5,215 bases of DNA, taken from the NCBI GenBank assembly GCA_030749275.1, contig JASMKJ010000322.1, forward strand, positions 1 through 5,215, read 5' to 3'. The notes beneath the pieces are model-generated. The model was not told the origin of the DNA. It worked only from the letters and a program-made list of their open reading frames with translations, and ran no database searches. Source of the stretch: Acidimicrobiales bacterium. GTDB taxonomy: Bacteria; Actinomycetota; Acidimicrobiia; Acidimicrobiales; Poriferisodalaceae. The position numbers and the translations under genes were made by a program. Below, in pieces: positions 1-5,215 of this stretch. Every line of letters begins with the position of its first letter. The stretch's first letter is position 1.

Positions 1-37
1 AATCATCAACCAAAGGGTTCGTCACTGGTGGCTATCC

Positions 38-802
38 TCACCCTGCGTCAAGTGCTGCACGGTAGGACGCAACAAGATCTCCAACTCCATTCGCTCCATC
101 TCCGTTGAGAAGTCGACGGACTACGGCTGAACCGATGATCACCCCATCGGCGACAGTGCTCGCTTCAACGGCTTGTTCCGGTGAGCCGATCCCAACGCCT
201 GTGAGAACCGGTTTGTCGGTGACTTCCTTGCAACGCCTGGCTATTTCTGTCGCAGTTGACGCGAGATTTGCTCTCTCACCAGTAACTCCAAGTAGCCCGA
301 CCGCGTACACGAAGCCGCTCGAAGCTTCGCACAGCTCCGGTAGGCGATCATCGGGTGTCGTGGGGGCTGCCAACATGACAGTTTCCACACCGGCTTTGAA
401 CGCCGCTTCCCGCCATGGGCCGGATTCAACAAGTGGCAAATCCGGAAGAATCGCGGCGTCGATGGCAGACTGGGCCAAGGTAGCAGCGAATCTTTCGTTG
501 CCAGCGTGGTGGGCAAGGTTGTAGTAGGTCATCACTGCATGCGGGACACCGGTATCTAGGTCTGGCACTAGCGCTAACACAGATGCAGGAGTCGCCCCCG
601 CTTCCAGAGCCTCTTGACTGGCCTGTTGAATCACCGGCCCATCCATCACGGGGTCAGAGAACGGTATACCGATCTCTATAGCATCGGCTCCGGCAGCAGC
701 CGCGCTTTCCACCGCTGCTTCCCACCCCTCGTACCCCCCTGTTATGTAAGCAACGAGAAGTTTCGCTCCGCTATCTCTTCGATCGCGCAGATGCCTTTCC
801 AT
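38..802 (-). CDS. trpA: Tryptophan synthase alpha chain (254 aa)
   Basis: TrpA cleaves indole-3-glycerol phosphate to indole and glyceraldehyde 3-phosphate and passes indole through a tunnel to TrpB. It is a TIM barrel. The catalytic Glu is Glu43 in IEIGIPFSDP, and the catalytic Asp is Asp54 in VMDGPVIQ. MTYYN (91-95), ILPDLP (118-123), LAAPTTPDDR (144-153), loop 6 GVTGER (172-177) and the phosphate site GVGIG...IIGSAVV (202-228) follow. The protein is a little shorter than E. coli TrpA (268 aa). The frame stays open far into trpB, but that extension is not TrpA-like. I chose the ATG at 800-802, with AGGA 3 bases before it, because MERHLRDRRDSG matches the family's first helix. A GTG at 827-829 that overlaps the trpB stop as GTGA is a real alternative and would add nine residues. 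Confidence 0.96.
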   Translation of the reverse strand: MERHLRDRRDSGAKLLVAYITGGYEGWEAAVESAAAAGADAIEIGIPFSDPVMDGPVIQQASQEALEAGATPASVLALVPDLDTGVPHAVMTYYNLAHHAGNERFAATLAQSAIDAAILPDLPLVESGPWREAAFKAGVETVMLAAPTTPDDRLPELCEASSGFVYAVGLLGVTGERANLASTATEIARRCKEVTDKPVLTGVGIGSPEQAVEASTVADGVIIGSAVVRRLLNGDGANGVGDLVASYRAALDAG

Positions 803-825
803 ACGTCCTATACCCGACGATGAGT

Positions 826-1995
826 TCACTGGACGTTTCCCGATCCCAACACATCCATCATTTGGTCGACGTCTTTGTCTCCGCGACCGGAGAGGTTCAA
901 CAGAACAACTTGCCCTTGCAACGCCTGTGCCTCCCGAACAACCCACGCCAAGGCATGAGCCGATTCGAGGGCGGGAATAATTCCTTCTGTCTTCGATAGA
1001 AGCTGGAAAGCTTCTATTACTTCTTGGTCAGTGACAGCCGGGTATTCAGCCCTGCCTATCGCTGCCAGATGGGCATGCTCTGGTCCAACCCCCGGGTAAT
1101 CAAGGCCAGCAGAGATAGATTCTGCCTCTTGAACCTGACCCACTTCGTCTTGCATCAGGTAGGAAACCATTCCGTGAACCACACCTGGCACCCCACGGCC
1201 AATAGCTGCTCCACCCGCTGGTTCCACTCCTACTAGTCGCGCATCGGTGTCAGAGAAACCCGAGAAAATACCAGCTGCGTTGCTGCCACCTCCAACACAG
1301 GCAACCACGACATCAGGGAGTTTGTTCATCAATTTCATACATTGTGCATGAGCCTCATCACCTATGACATGGTGAAAGGTTCGAACCATCCACGGATACG
1401 GATGCGGCCCCATAACCGAACCCAAGCAGTAATGCGAGTGCTCAACCGTTGCCACCCAGTCACGGAGCGCTTCATTGACTGCATCTTTAAGTGTTTTACT
1501 TCCCGACAACACGGTTTCAACTTCGGCACCGAGTAATTGCATACGAAAGACATTTAGTTCCTGTCGCTCAACGTCTACCTCCCCCATGTAGACCTTGCAC
1601 TCCATATCCAACAGGGCAGCTGCAGTCGCTGTGGCAACCCCGTGTTGTCCTGCTCCGGTTTCAGCAACCAATCGCGACTTGCCCATCCTGCGTGCGAGGA
1701 GTGCTTGACCAATCACATTGTTGATCTTGTGTGAGCCAGTGTGGTTCAAATCTTCTCGTTTTAGAAGAACTCTGACGCCCAAACTTTCCGATAGGCGATA
1801 GCACTCTGTAAGAGGCGAAGGTCGACCACCGTAGTCAGTCAAAATTCGGTGGAATTCATCTACAAAGGTCGAATCACTCCAGGCTTCTCGAAAAGCTATC
1901 TCGAGCTCTTCGCACGCCGGTATAAGAGTTTCCGGTACGAAGCGGCCTCCAAAGTCACCAAAGCGCCCCTCATGATTCGGGTCGGTCATCACCAT
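826..1995 (-). CDS. trpB: Tryptophan synthase beta chain (389 aa)
   Basis: TrpB condenses indole, channelled from TrpA, with L-serine to give L-tryptophan, using pyridoxal phosphate in the alpha2-beta2 complex. The N-terminus GRFGDFGGRFVPETL is typical. The PLP Schiff-base lysine is Lys90 in NHTGSHKINN, the catalytic Glu is Glu112 in AETGAGQHG, the phosphate-binding loop GGGSNA is at 235-240, SAGLDYPGVGPEH is at 295-307 and SGRGDKD at 369-375. It is the standard TrpB1 form, not the longer TrpB2. The stretch between VGVEPAG and GVVHG is about nine residues shorter than in the E. coli enzyme. The start is the first of ATG-GTG-ATG, with a weak AGG 8 bases upstream; the ATG two codons on cannot be excluded. 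The stop lies 23 bp before the trpA ATG. Confidence 0.98.
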   Translation of the reverse strand: MVMTDPNHEGRFGDFGGRFVPETLIPACEELEIAFREAWSDSTFVDEFHRILTDYGGRPSPLTECYRLSESLGVRVLLKREDLNHTGSHKINNVIGQALLARRMGKSRLVAETGAGQHGVATATAAALLDMECKVYMGEVDVERQELNVFRMQLLGAEVETVLSGSKTLKDAVNEALRDWVATVEHSHYCLGSVMGPHPYPWMVRTFHHVIGDEAHAQCMKLMNKLPDVVVACVGGGSNAAGIFSGFSDTDARLVGVEPAGGAAIGRGVPGVVHGMVSYLMQDEVGQVQEAESISAGLDYPGVGPEHAHLAAIGRAEYPAVTDQEVIEAFQLLSKTEGIIPALESAHALAWVVREAQALQGQVVLLNLSGRGDKDVDQMMDVLGSGNVQ

Positions 1996-2028
1996 AAGTT
2001 CAACCTATCGGTGGCGAGGCCGCCGTCA

Positions 2029-2706
2029 TCACTCATCTCGCCAGTCATAAGGCCTTGGAGCTTCAGGGTCGAAGTCTTTATCTGTTGATTCCAGTGAATC
2101 TGCAGCTTCTCGTGCCGCCAAAATGAACGCCCTTACTTTCACAGGGTCTTTCACCCCAGGTGAAGCCTCGACGCCACTAGCAACATCAACTCCCCACGGC
2201 TTGACTGTATGTACCGCTTGGGCGACGTTCTCCGGGTTCAGCCCTCCCGCTAGGATCAGCGGCCGCCCTCTTTCTCTGCCATCTAACATCGACCAGTCAA
2301 AAACCTCGCCGGAACCAGGTTCCGGAGCATCCACCAAGACAGCGTTAACCCCATAGTCATCGAGTCGGTCAATCGCTGACTCTCCAGCAGCAAAGGCCTT
2401 GATGACATATGGGATTCGCTCAGCGATCCACATGCTGTCCTCTGTTGATTCCCGGCCATGGAGCTGGGCTGCTTGCAAGCCCGCAGTGTGCACTACTTCT
2501 ATAACAGTCTCCCTTAGTTCGTCCCGAAAGATACCAACCGTCAATATTCCACCCGGGAGGCGGCGGACGATATCGCGCGCTACAGCAGGTCGAATCTGCC
2601 GAGATGAACCTGGCACGAAGTTAAATCCCAAAGCATCGGCTCCCATGCCCACAGCCAACAAGGCGTCTTCCTCGGTAGTTACGCCGCAGATCTTCACAAA
2701 CATCAT
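2029..2706 (-). CDS. trpF: Phosphoribosylanthranilate isomerase (225 aa)
   Basis: TrpF catalyses the Amadori rearrangement of phosphoribosylanthranilate to CdRP, the substrate of TrpC, in the cytoplasm. The TIM-barrel sequence opens with FVKICGVTT, placing the general base Cys at residue 7. The general acid Asp is at 126 in VLVDAPEPGSGE. Other motifs are LGFNFVPGSSRQI (26-38), QLHG (81-84), LAGGLNPENV (152-161) and the phosphate site DVASGVE followed by PGVKDP (174-188). Two ATG codons stand in tandem at 2706 and 2703. The GAGAGG upstream is 3 bases from the first and 6 from the second, so the protein may be one residue shorter. The last 20 or so residues form an acidic tail ending PYDWRDE, beyond the usual end of the barrel. 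A dedicated trpF is notable if the host is actinobacterial, because many of that group use the bifunctional PriA instead. Confidence 0.96.
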   Translation of the reverse strand: MMFVKICGVTTEEDALLAVGMGADALGFNFVPGSSRQIRPAVARDIVRRLPGGILTVGIFRDELRETVIEVVHTAGLQAAQLHGRESTEDSMWIAERIPYVIKAFAAGESAIDRLDDYGVNAVLVDAPEPGSGEVFDWSMLDGRERGRPLILAGGLNPENVAQAVHTVKPWGVDVASGVEASPGVKDPVKVRAFILAAREAADSLESTDKDFDPEAPRPYDWRDE

Positions 2707-3488
2707 GAGCCTCTCAAGCCGGAAACTGTCGCTGCTGGGTCGCCACTTGTGACCAGTGTCTCCCCCACCAGGATTGCCGAATATCCGGCATCTTTAAGAG
2801 CCGCCGCGTCTTCGGGATTTCTTACCCCGGACTCGGCTACGCCAACGACACCACTCGGGATCAGCGACGCCAGCCGCTCGGCCCGTTCATGGTCGACTTC
2901 AAAGGTAAAGAGATCCCGCTGGTTCACCCCAACCAAGTCAGCACCCACTTCAAGGGCCATCTCCAACTCATTTTCGTCGTGCACTTCGATCAGCACGTCT
3001 AATCCAACATCGTGAGCAACCGAAAAGAAACTCTTAAGTTCGCTCGCGGAGAGCGCAGCTACGATCAGTAAAACTGCATCAGCGCCCATCAATCGGGCAT
3101 CCAAAACGTCGTGTTCGTGGACAGTGAAATCTTTTCGCAACACGGGCAACTCCACCGCAGATCGAGCCTCTTGAAGATCCTGCGGCGAACCGCCAAAATT
3201 TGGTTCGTCAGTCAAAACTGAAAGGCAAGCCGCTCCACCCAGCAGATACTGCTGAGCCAACACTGCCGGATCTAGATCGGGGAAGAGATCACCCTTTGAC
3301 GGGGACCTCCGTTTTATCTCAGCGATAACGCTCAAGCCTGGTTGCGTCAACGCGTCGCGAAATTCGTTGACTGGAGGACAGCCCTTCGTCAGATCGTAGA
3401 GATCTTTGGTCTCTCGCCGATCGGCAGCGGCTCGTTGTCGGTGCTCAGCAATGATGCGATCCAAGTAGGTTTCGTCACCGGCGACCAT
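2703..3488 (-). CDS. trpC: Indole-3-glycerol phosphate synthase (261 aa)
   Basis: TrpC converts the CdRP intermediate to indole-3-glycerol phosphate with loss of CO2 and water. It is a cytoplasmic TIM-barrel enzyme. The family motifs appear in order: IAEIKRRSPSKG (55-66, with Glu57 and Lys59), LTDEPNFGG (92-100), VLRKDF (116-121, general acid Lys119), LIEVHDENE (166-174, Glu168), GVNQRDL (187-193, Asn189) and GVAESGV (216-222, Glu219 and Ser220). The phosphate-binding end is ILVGETLV (239-246). The length is typical of a monofunctional TrpC. The protein contains no tryptophan. The start is an ATG with a good ribosome binding site 8 bases upstream. The TGA stop overlaps the trpF ATG by 4 bp (ATGA), so the two genes are probably translationally coupled. 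All active-site residues are present. Confidence 0.97.
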   Translation of the reverse strand: MVAGDETYLDRIIAEHRQRAAADRRETKDLYDLTKGCPPVNEFRDALTQPGLSVIAEIKRRSPSKGDLFPDLDPAVLAQQYLLGGAACLSVLTDEPNFGGSPQDLQEARSAVELPVLRKDFTVHEHDVLDARLMGADAVLLIVAALSASELKSFFSVAHDVGLDVLIEVHDENELEMALEVGADLVGVNQRDLFTFEVDHERAERLASLIPSGVVGVAESGVRNPEDAAALKDAGYSAILVGETLVTSGDPAATVSGLRGS

Positions 3489-3496
3489 GACACGTA

Positions 3497-3502
3497 CCTT
3501 CC
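3497..3502 (-). promoter_or_regulatory. Ribosome binding site of trpC (GGAAGG)
   Basis: On the minus strand GGAAGG stands 8 bases before the ATG at 3486-3488. It lies in the 40-bp gap after the ABM gene and supports the chosen trpC start. The gap holds no clear promoter or terminator, so trpC is probably read through from upstream. Confidence 0.7.
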
Positions 3503-3528
3503 AAATTTCCGATGTGTTCGGCGTTCAG

Positions 3529-3843
3529 TTAGATGTCGAGGCCTTTGGCACAGGTTGGCTCGAGGAAAAATAGGTCCGGCCTACCATCCATAAATTCGGC
3601 CGTGGCTTTCCCAAACGCTTTCATTCCTTCAGATCCGCCGTGGGCTGCTAGTGCATCGTTATCGGTATACATCTCGTAAAACCACACGACGTTTGCATCG
3701 TTTTGGTCTTTGTGAGCCGCATAAACCTCTGTTCCTGGTTCTCCCGAGACATTCTTCATCCCTAGATCAGCAATAACGGCCAACAAAGAGTCGCGTTGGC
3801 CCTCCTTGGCAGTCAATTTCGCTAAAAGTGCAGTCTTGGCCAC
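3529..3843 (-). CDS. Small ABM-fold protein (antibiotic biosynthesis monooxygenase / YgiN-like, 104 aa)
   Basis: This is a compact single-domain protein of the dimeric alpha-beta barrel ABM superfamily. The family holds quinol monooxygenases, haem-degrading enzymes and many members of unknown role. The core signature is at about residues 34-70: EPGTEVYAAHKD, then VVWFYEMYTDNDALAAH with the conserved His at 68. A GRPDLFFLEP strand (87-96) closes the fold. There is no signal peptide or membrane segment. The start is a GTG at 3841-3843, supported by a GGGAGG ribosome binding site 6 bases upstream; translation begins MAKTALLAKL, matching the first strand of the family. The stop is TAA. It lies 60 bp after ygfZ and 40 bp before trpC. 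Its substrate cannot be read from the sequence. A role in tryptophan or chorismate metabolism would be a guess from position alone, and a general stress or quinone-related function is equally possible. Confidence 0.85.
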   Translation of the reverse strand: MAKTALLAKLTAKEGQRDSLLAVIADLGMKNVSGEPGTEVYAAHKDQNDANVVWFYEMYTDNDALAAHGGSEGMKAFGKATAEFMDGRPDLFFLEPTCAKGLDI

Positions 3844-3849
3844 TGTTCG

Positions 3850-3855
3850 CCTCCC
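3850..3855 (-). promoter_or_regulatory. Ribosome binding site of the ABM gene (GGGAGG)
   Basis: On the minus strand GGGAGG lies 6 bases before the GTG codon at 3841-3843. It is the strongest Shine-Dalgarno match in the window, and it decides for this GTG start over any internal start. The other minus-strand starts have shorter or weaker matches, except trpC. Confidence 0.75.
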
Positions 3856-3865
3856 ACGTCAGCCT

Positions 3866-3884
3866 GTGTCGCAACTTACGACAC
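3866..3884. promoter_or_regulatory. 19-bp near-perfect palindrome between ygfZ and the ABM gene; possible operator or RNA hairpin
   Basis: The plus strand reads GTGTCGCAACTTACGACAC: two 9-base arms around a single central base, with one mismatch between the arms. As RNA it could form a 6-bp stem with a 7-base loop, or a slightly longer stem with a G-U pair. No T-run follows on the minus strand, so it does not look like an intrinsic terminator. It ends 11 bases before the GGGAGG ribosome binding site of the ABM gene. This position and symmetry suit a dimeric repressor operator, but I recognise no named regulator motif and see no convincing promoter next to it. Confidence 0.45.
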
Positions 3885-3903
3885 TCCTAGGCCTGGGCAG
3901 AGG

Positions 3904-4749
3904 CTACTCCCCTATGGGACCGGAGGGATTCTGCAAATCAAGAACCTTCTCGAGTGGAACAACAGAGATTTTCCCACCGCCATCAGTAGTTGCTTCGGTA
4001 ATTGCGCCGCTTACCAAGGCAAAACCGACAAAAGGTGCCGCCTTGGTGACACTCAACACTTGACCTACGCACTCGGACGACACGAAGAGATCTTGACCCG
4101 AAGTTAAGGCGATGTCGCTACATATCCGTCGAATGATGCGGCGACCTCCACCGCGAGCGGAAATGCGCTCGACTAGTTCTTGACCCCGATAACACCCCTT
4201 GTCGAATGACACTGCCAAGTGCACCAAACCGGATTCGTTGGGGATACCTCCAACTTGAAGTTCTTTTCCAAACGTCGGTAGGCCGCAGCGAAAACGAAGG
4301 CTCTCATATTCTTCCTCTGCGCAGGGAGGGAGATCTACGTCTATGGCCTCGCCAAGCAAATCGGTATAGGTCTCACACAACCAAGGCGACGTAACCGAAA
4401 GAACCCCCGGTGCAAGATCACTTGGAACGTCCTCTCCTAGGACGGACACCATTCTCCAATTGTGAAGATGGAAGTCGGCTTTCGTTCGGAGCTTGAATCG
4501 CTCAAGGGAGGACACAAGGGAAGCCCCATACCCCACGTTGGTATCAAGAAGAAAATGCCCTTCTTCACGTTTGGTGACTCTGAAAAACCCTTCGATATTG
4601 CCTTTAGGTTCCAAAAGAAAAGAGAGACGGGACTCTGCATCCACCATGTCATCTATGTCTTGGGAGACTTGGCTGTGGAGGTAACTCTCGGCATCAAGGC
4701 CTTGGACCGTGACGGCGTCTCGCTCAATCGCCCATTTCATCAGAGTCAT
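3904..4749 (-). CDS. ygfZ: YgfZ/GcvT-like folate-binding protein (281 aa)
   Basis: YgfZ-family proteins resemble the aminomethyltransferase GcvT. They bind tetrahydrofolate and support the activity of some iron-sulfur enzymes, such as the tRNA-modifying MiaB; they act in the cytoplasm. The family signature KGCYRGQE is at residues 184-191, with the key Cys at 187, followed by RISARGGGRR. Before it comes the usual RCGLPTFGKEL...IPNE segment (about 154-172). The N-terminal stretch with LHSQVSQDI (24-32) and LEPKGNI (46-52) also fits. A short C-terminal barrel region ends near residue 270. The length is slightly below that of E. coli YgfZ. The ATG at 4747-4749 overlaps the upstream stop as ATGA, and an in-frame ATG three codons on is an alternative. 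Its place inside a trp operon is unusual. The upstream enzyme uses chorismate, also the precursor of the p-aminobenzoate in folate, but a functional link is only inference. Confidence 0.87.
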   Translation of the reverse strand: MTLMKWAIERDAVTVQGLDAESYLHSQVSQDIDDMVDAESRLSFLLEPKGNIEGFFRVTKREEGHFLLDTNVGYGASLVSSLERFKLRTKADFHLHNWRMVSVLGEDVPSDLAPGVLSVTSPWLCETYTDLLGEAIDVDLPPCAEEEYESLRFRCGLPTFGKELQVGGIPNESGLVHLAVSFDKGCYRGQELVERISARGGGRRIIRRICSDIALTSGQDLFVSSECVGQVLSVTKAAPFVGFALVSGAITEATTDGGGKISVVPLEKVLDLQNPSGPIGE

Positions 4750-5215
4750 CGGTTTTCCGTCAACATCGCTACGGCGTTGCGTACTAACCGCAGACCAATC
4801 TCATCATCAAAGGACATTATTGATTCAGGGTGAAACTGCACAGCACAGACCGGCAGTGTCTTGTGTTCGACCGCCATCACAACACCGTCATCCACGCTTC
4901 GAGCCACTACTTCAAGTGAATCGGGCAAAGAGTTCTCCCTCGCATAGAGCGAATGATAACGCCCTGCCCTGAATTCGTTGGGAAGTCCCTCAAATAGGCG
5001 GCCTCCGTCAGCTGCGACCGGTGAGGGCTTGCCGTGCATAGGGGTCTCAAGCTGGTCAAGGTCACCTCCGAAGAATTCAACGACGGCTTGAAGACCCAGG
5101 CATACTCCAAATATCGGTATCTCGAGATCAAGCGCAGCTTGGATAGTGTTCGATATTCCAAAATTAGCGGGTTCGCCCGGTCCCGGAGATAGAACCAAAA
5201 GGTCGGGGCGCCGCT
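4746..5215 (-). CDS. Anthranilate synthase glutamine amidotransferase domain, probably the C-terminal part of a fused TrpE(G); 5' end outside the window
   Basis: This class I glutamine amidotransferase releases ammonia from glutamine for anthranilate synthesis, the first committed step to tryptophan. About 155 codons are visible. The frame is open to the window edge, reading RRPDLLVLSPGPGEP, so the TTG at 5198 is an internal leucine and not a start. The nucleophile elbow GVCLGLQ puts the catalytic Cys at 5100-5102. The His and Glu of the triad are in VQFHPES at 4830-4832 and 4824-4826. Stand-alone TrpG/PabA proteins usually read GVCLGHQ. The Leu form, together with PMHGKPS, AGRYHSL and HPESIMS, recalls the amidotransferase half of fused TrpE(G) as in rhizobia; that is recalled family knowledge. 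A separate trpG, or an amidotransferase shared with p-aminobenzoate synthesis, remains possible. The TGA stop overlaps the ygfZ ATG by 4 bp, which suggests coupled translation. Confidence 0.9.
   Translation of the reverse strand, partial: RRPDLLVLSPGPGEPANFGISNTIQAALDLEIPIFGVCLGLQAVVEFFGGDLDQLETPMHGKPSPVAADGGRLFEGLPNEFRAGRYHSLYARENSLPDSLEVVARSVDDGVVMAVEHKTLPVCAVQFHPESIMSFDDEIGLRLVRNAVAMLTENR

Noticed and set aside
1..37. Possible terminator or start of another gene after trpA
   Set aside because: Only a 4-bp AACC/GGTT stem is visible and the window ends; an ATG at 4-6 on the minus strand has no good ribosome binding site and too little sequence to judge.
105..524. Plus-strand open frame of 139 codons opposite trpA
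   Set aside because: It is antisense to a well-supported TrpA, has no recognisable domain and is a product of the codon pattern on the other strand.
803..946. N-terminal extension of trpA reaching into trpB
   Set aside because: The extra residues are an out-of-frame reading of the trpB C-terminus, rich in Arg and Ser and unlike any TrpA N-terminus; only the part after the GTG at 829 is a possible start region.
3508..3520. Small inverted repeat CCGA-ACACA-TCGG in the gap before trpC
   Set aside because: The stem has only four pairs, there is no T-run, and such repeats are expected by chance.
3907..3945. Possible promoter (TTGATT ... CATAGG) and a TCCC/GGGA hairpin at the end of ygfZ, upstream of the palindrome
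   Set aside because: The -10 match is poor, the spacing is about 19 bases, and the bases are inside the ygfZ coding sequence; it is not strong enough to list.
4462..4833. Plus-strand open frame of 123 codons across the ygfZ / amidotransferase junction
   Set aside because: It is antisense to two genes with clear family motifs, and its translation shows no domain or coherent composition.
5196..5198. TTG as a start codon for a short amidotransferase
   Set aside because: The codon is the Leu before VLSPGPGEP and the frame continues upstream with RRPDL, which belongs to the conserved fold, so the gene is cut by the window edge.

Overview
The window is one continuous run of seven tightly packed genes, all on the minus strand, so transcription runs from high to low coordinates. 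It is most of a tryptophan biosynthesis operon. In transcription order it holds: the 3' part of an anthranilate synthase amidotransferase gene (cut by the window edge at 5215), a YgfZ/GcvT-like folate-binding protein, a small antibiotic-biosynthesis-monooxygenase (ABM) fold protein, trpC, trpF, trpB and trpA. Gaps are short: a 4-bp ATGA overlap from the amidotransferase gene to ygfZ, 60 bp to abm, 40 bp to trpC, a 4-bp ATGA overlap to trpF, 33 bp to trpB and 23 bp to trpA. Only 37 bases lie beyond the trpA stop codon, too few to show a terminator or the next gene.

The four complete trp genes cover the last steps of the pathway. TrpF isomerises phosphoribosylanthranilate, TrpC closes the indole ring to give indole-3-glycerol phosphate, and the TrpA/TrpB complex converts this to tryptophan. 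The amidotransferase supplies ammonia for the first step (chorismate to anthranilate). Its sequence style (GVCLGLQ, PMHGKPS, AGRYHSL) resembles the C-terminal half of fused TrpE(G) enzymes more than stand-alone TrpG, so the gene is probably a fusion whose TrpE half lies outside the window. trpD is not in the window.

Two genes are not tryptophan enzymes: ygfZ and abm sit between the anthranilate synthase gene and trpC. The 60-bp gap between them holds a 19-bp near-perfect palindrome just upstream of the strong ribosome binding site of abm. This is the only clear non-coding structure seen.

The organism is a bacterium with a G+C content judged by eye at a little over half. The style of the proteins suggests an actinobacterial lineage, perhaps Acidimicrobiia-like, but this is a weak inference made without database comparison. 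All reading frames look intact, with catalytic residues in place, and I see no mobile element, RNA gene, CRISPR array or sign of recent transfer. It is mostly an ordinary biosynthetic operon; the points of interest are its composition, the palindrome and a few clade-style variations in the enzymes.
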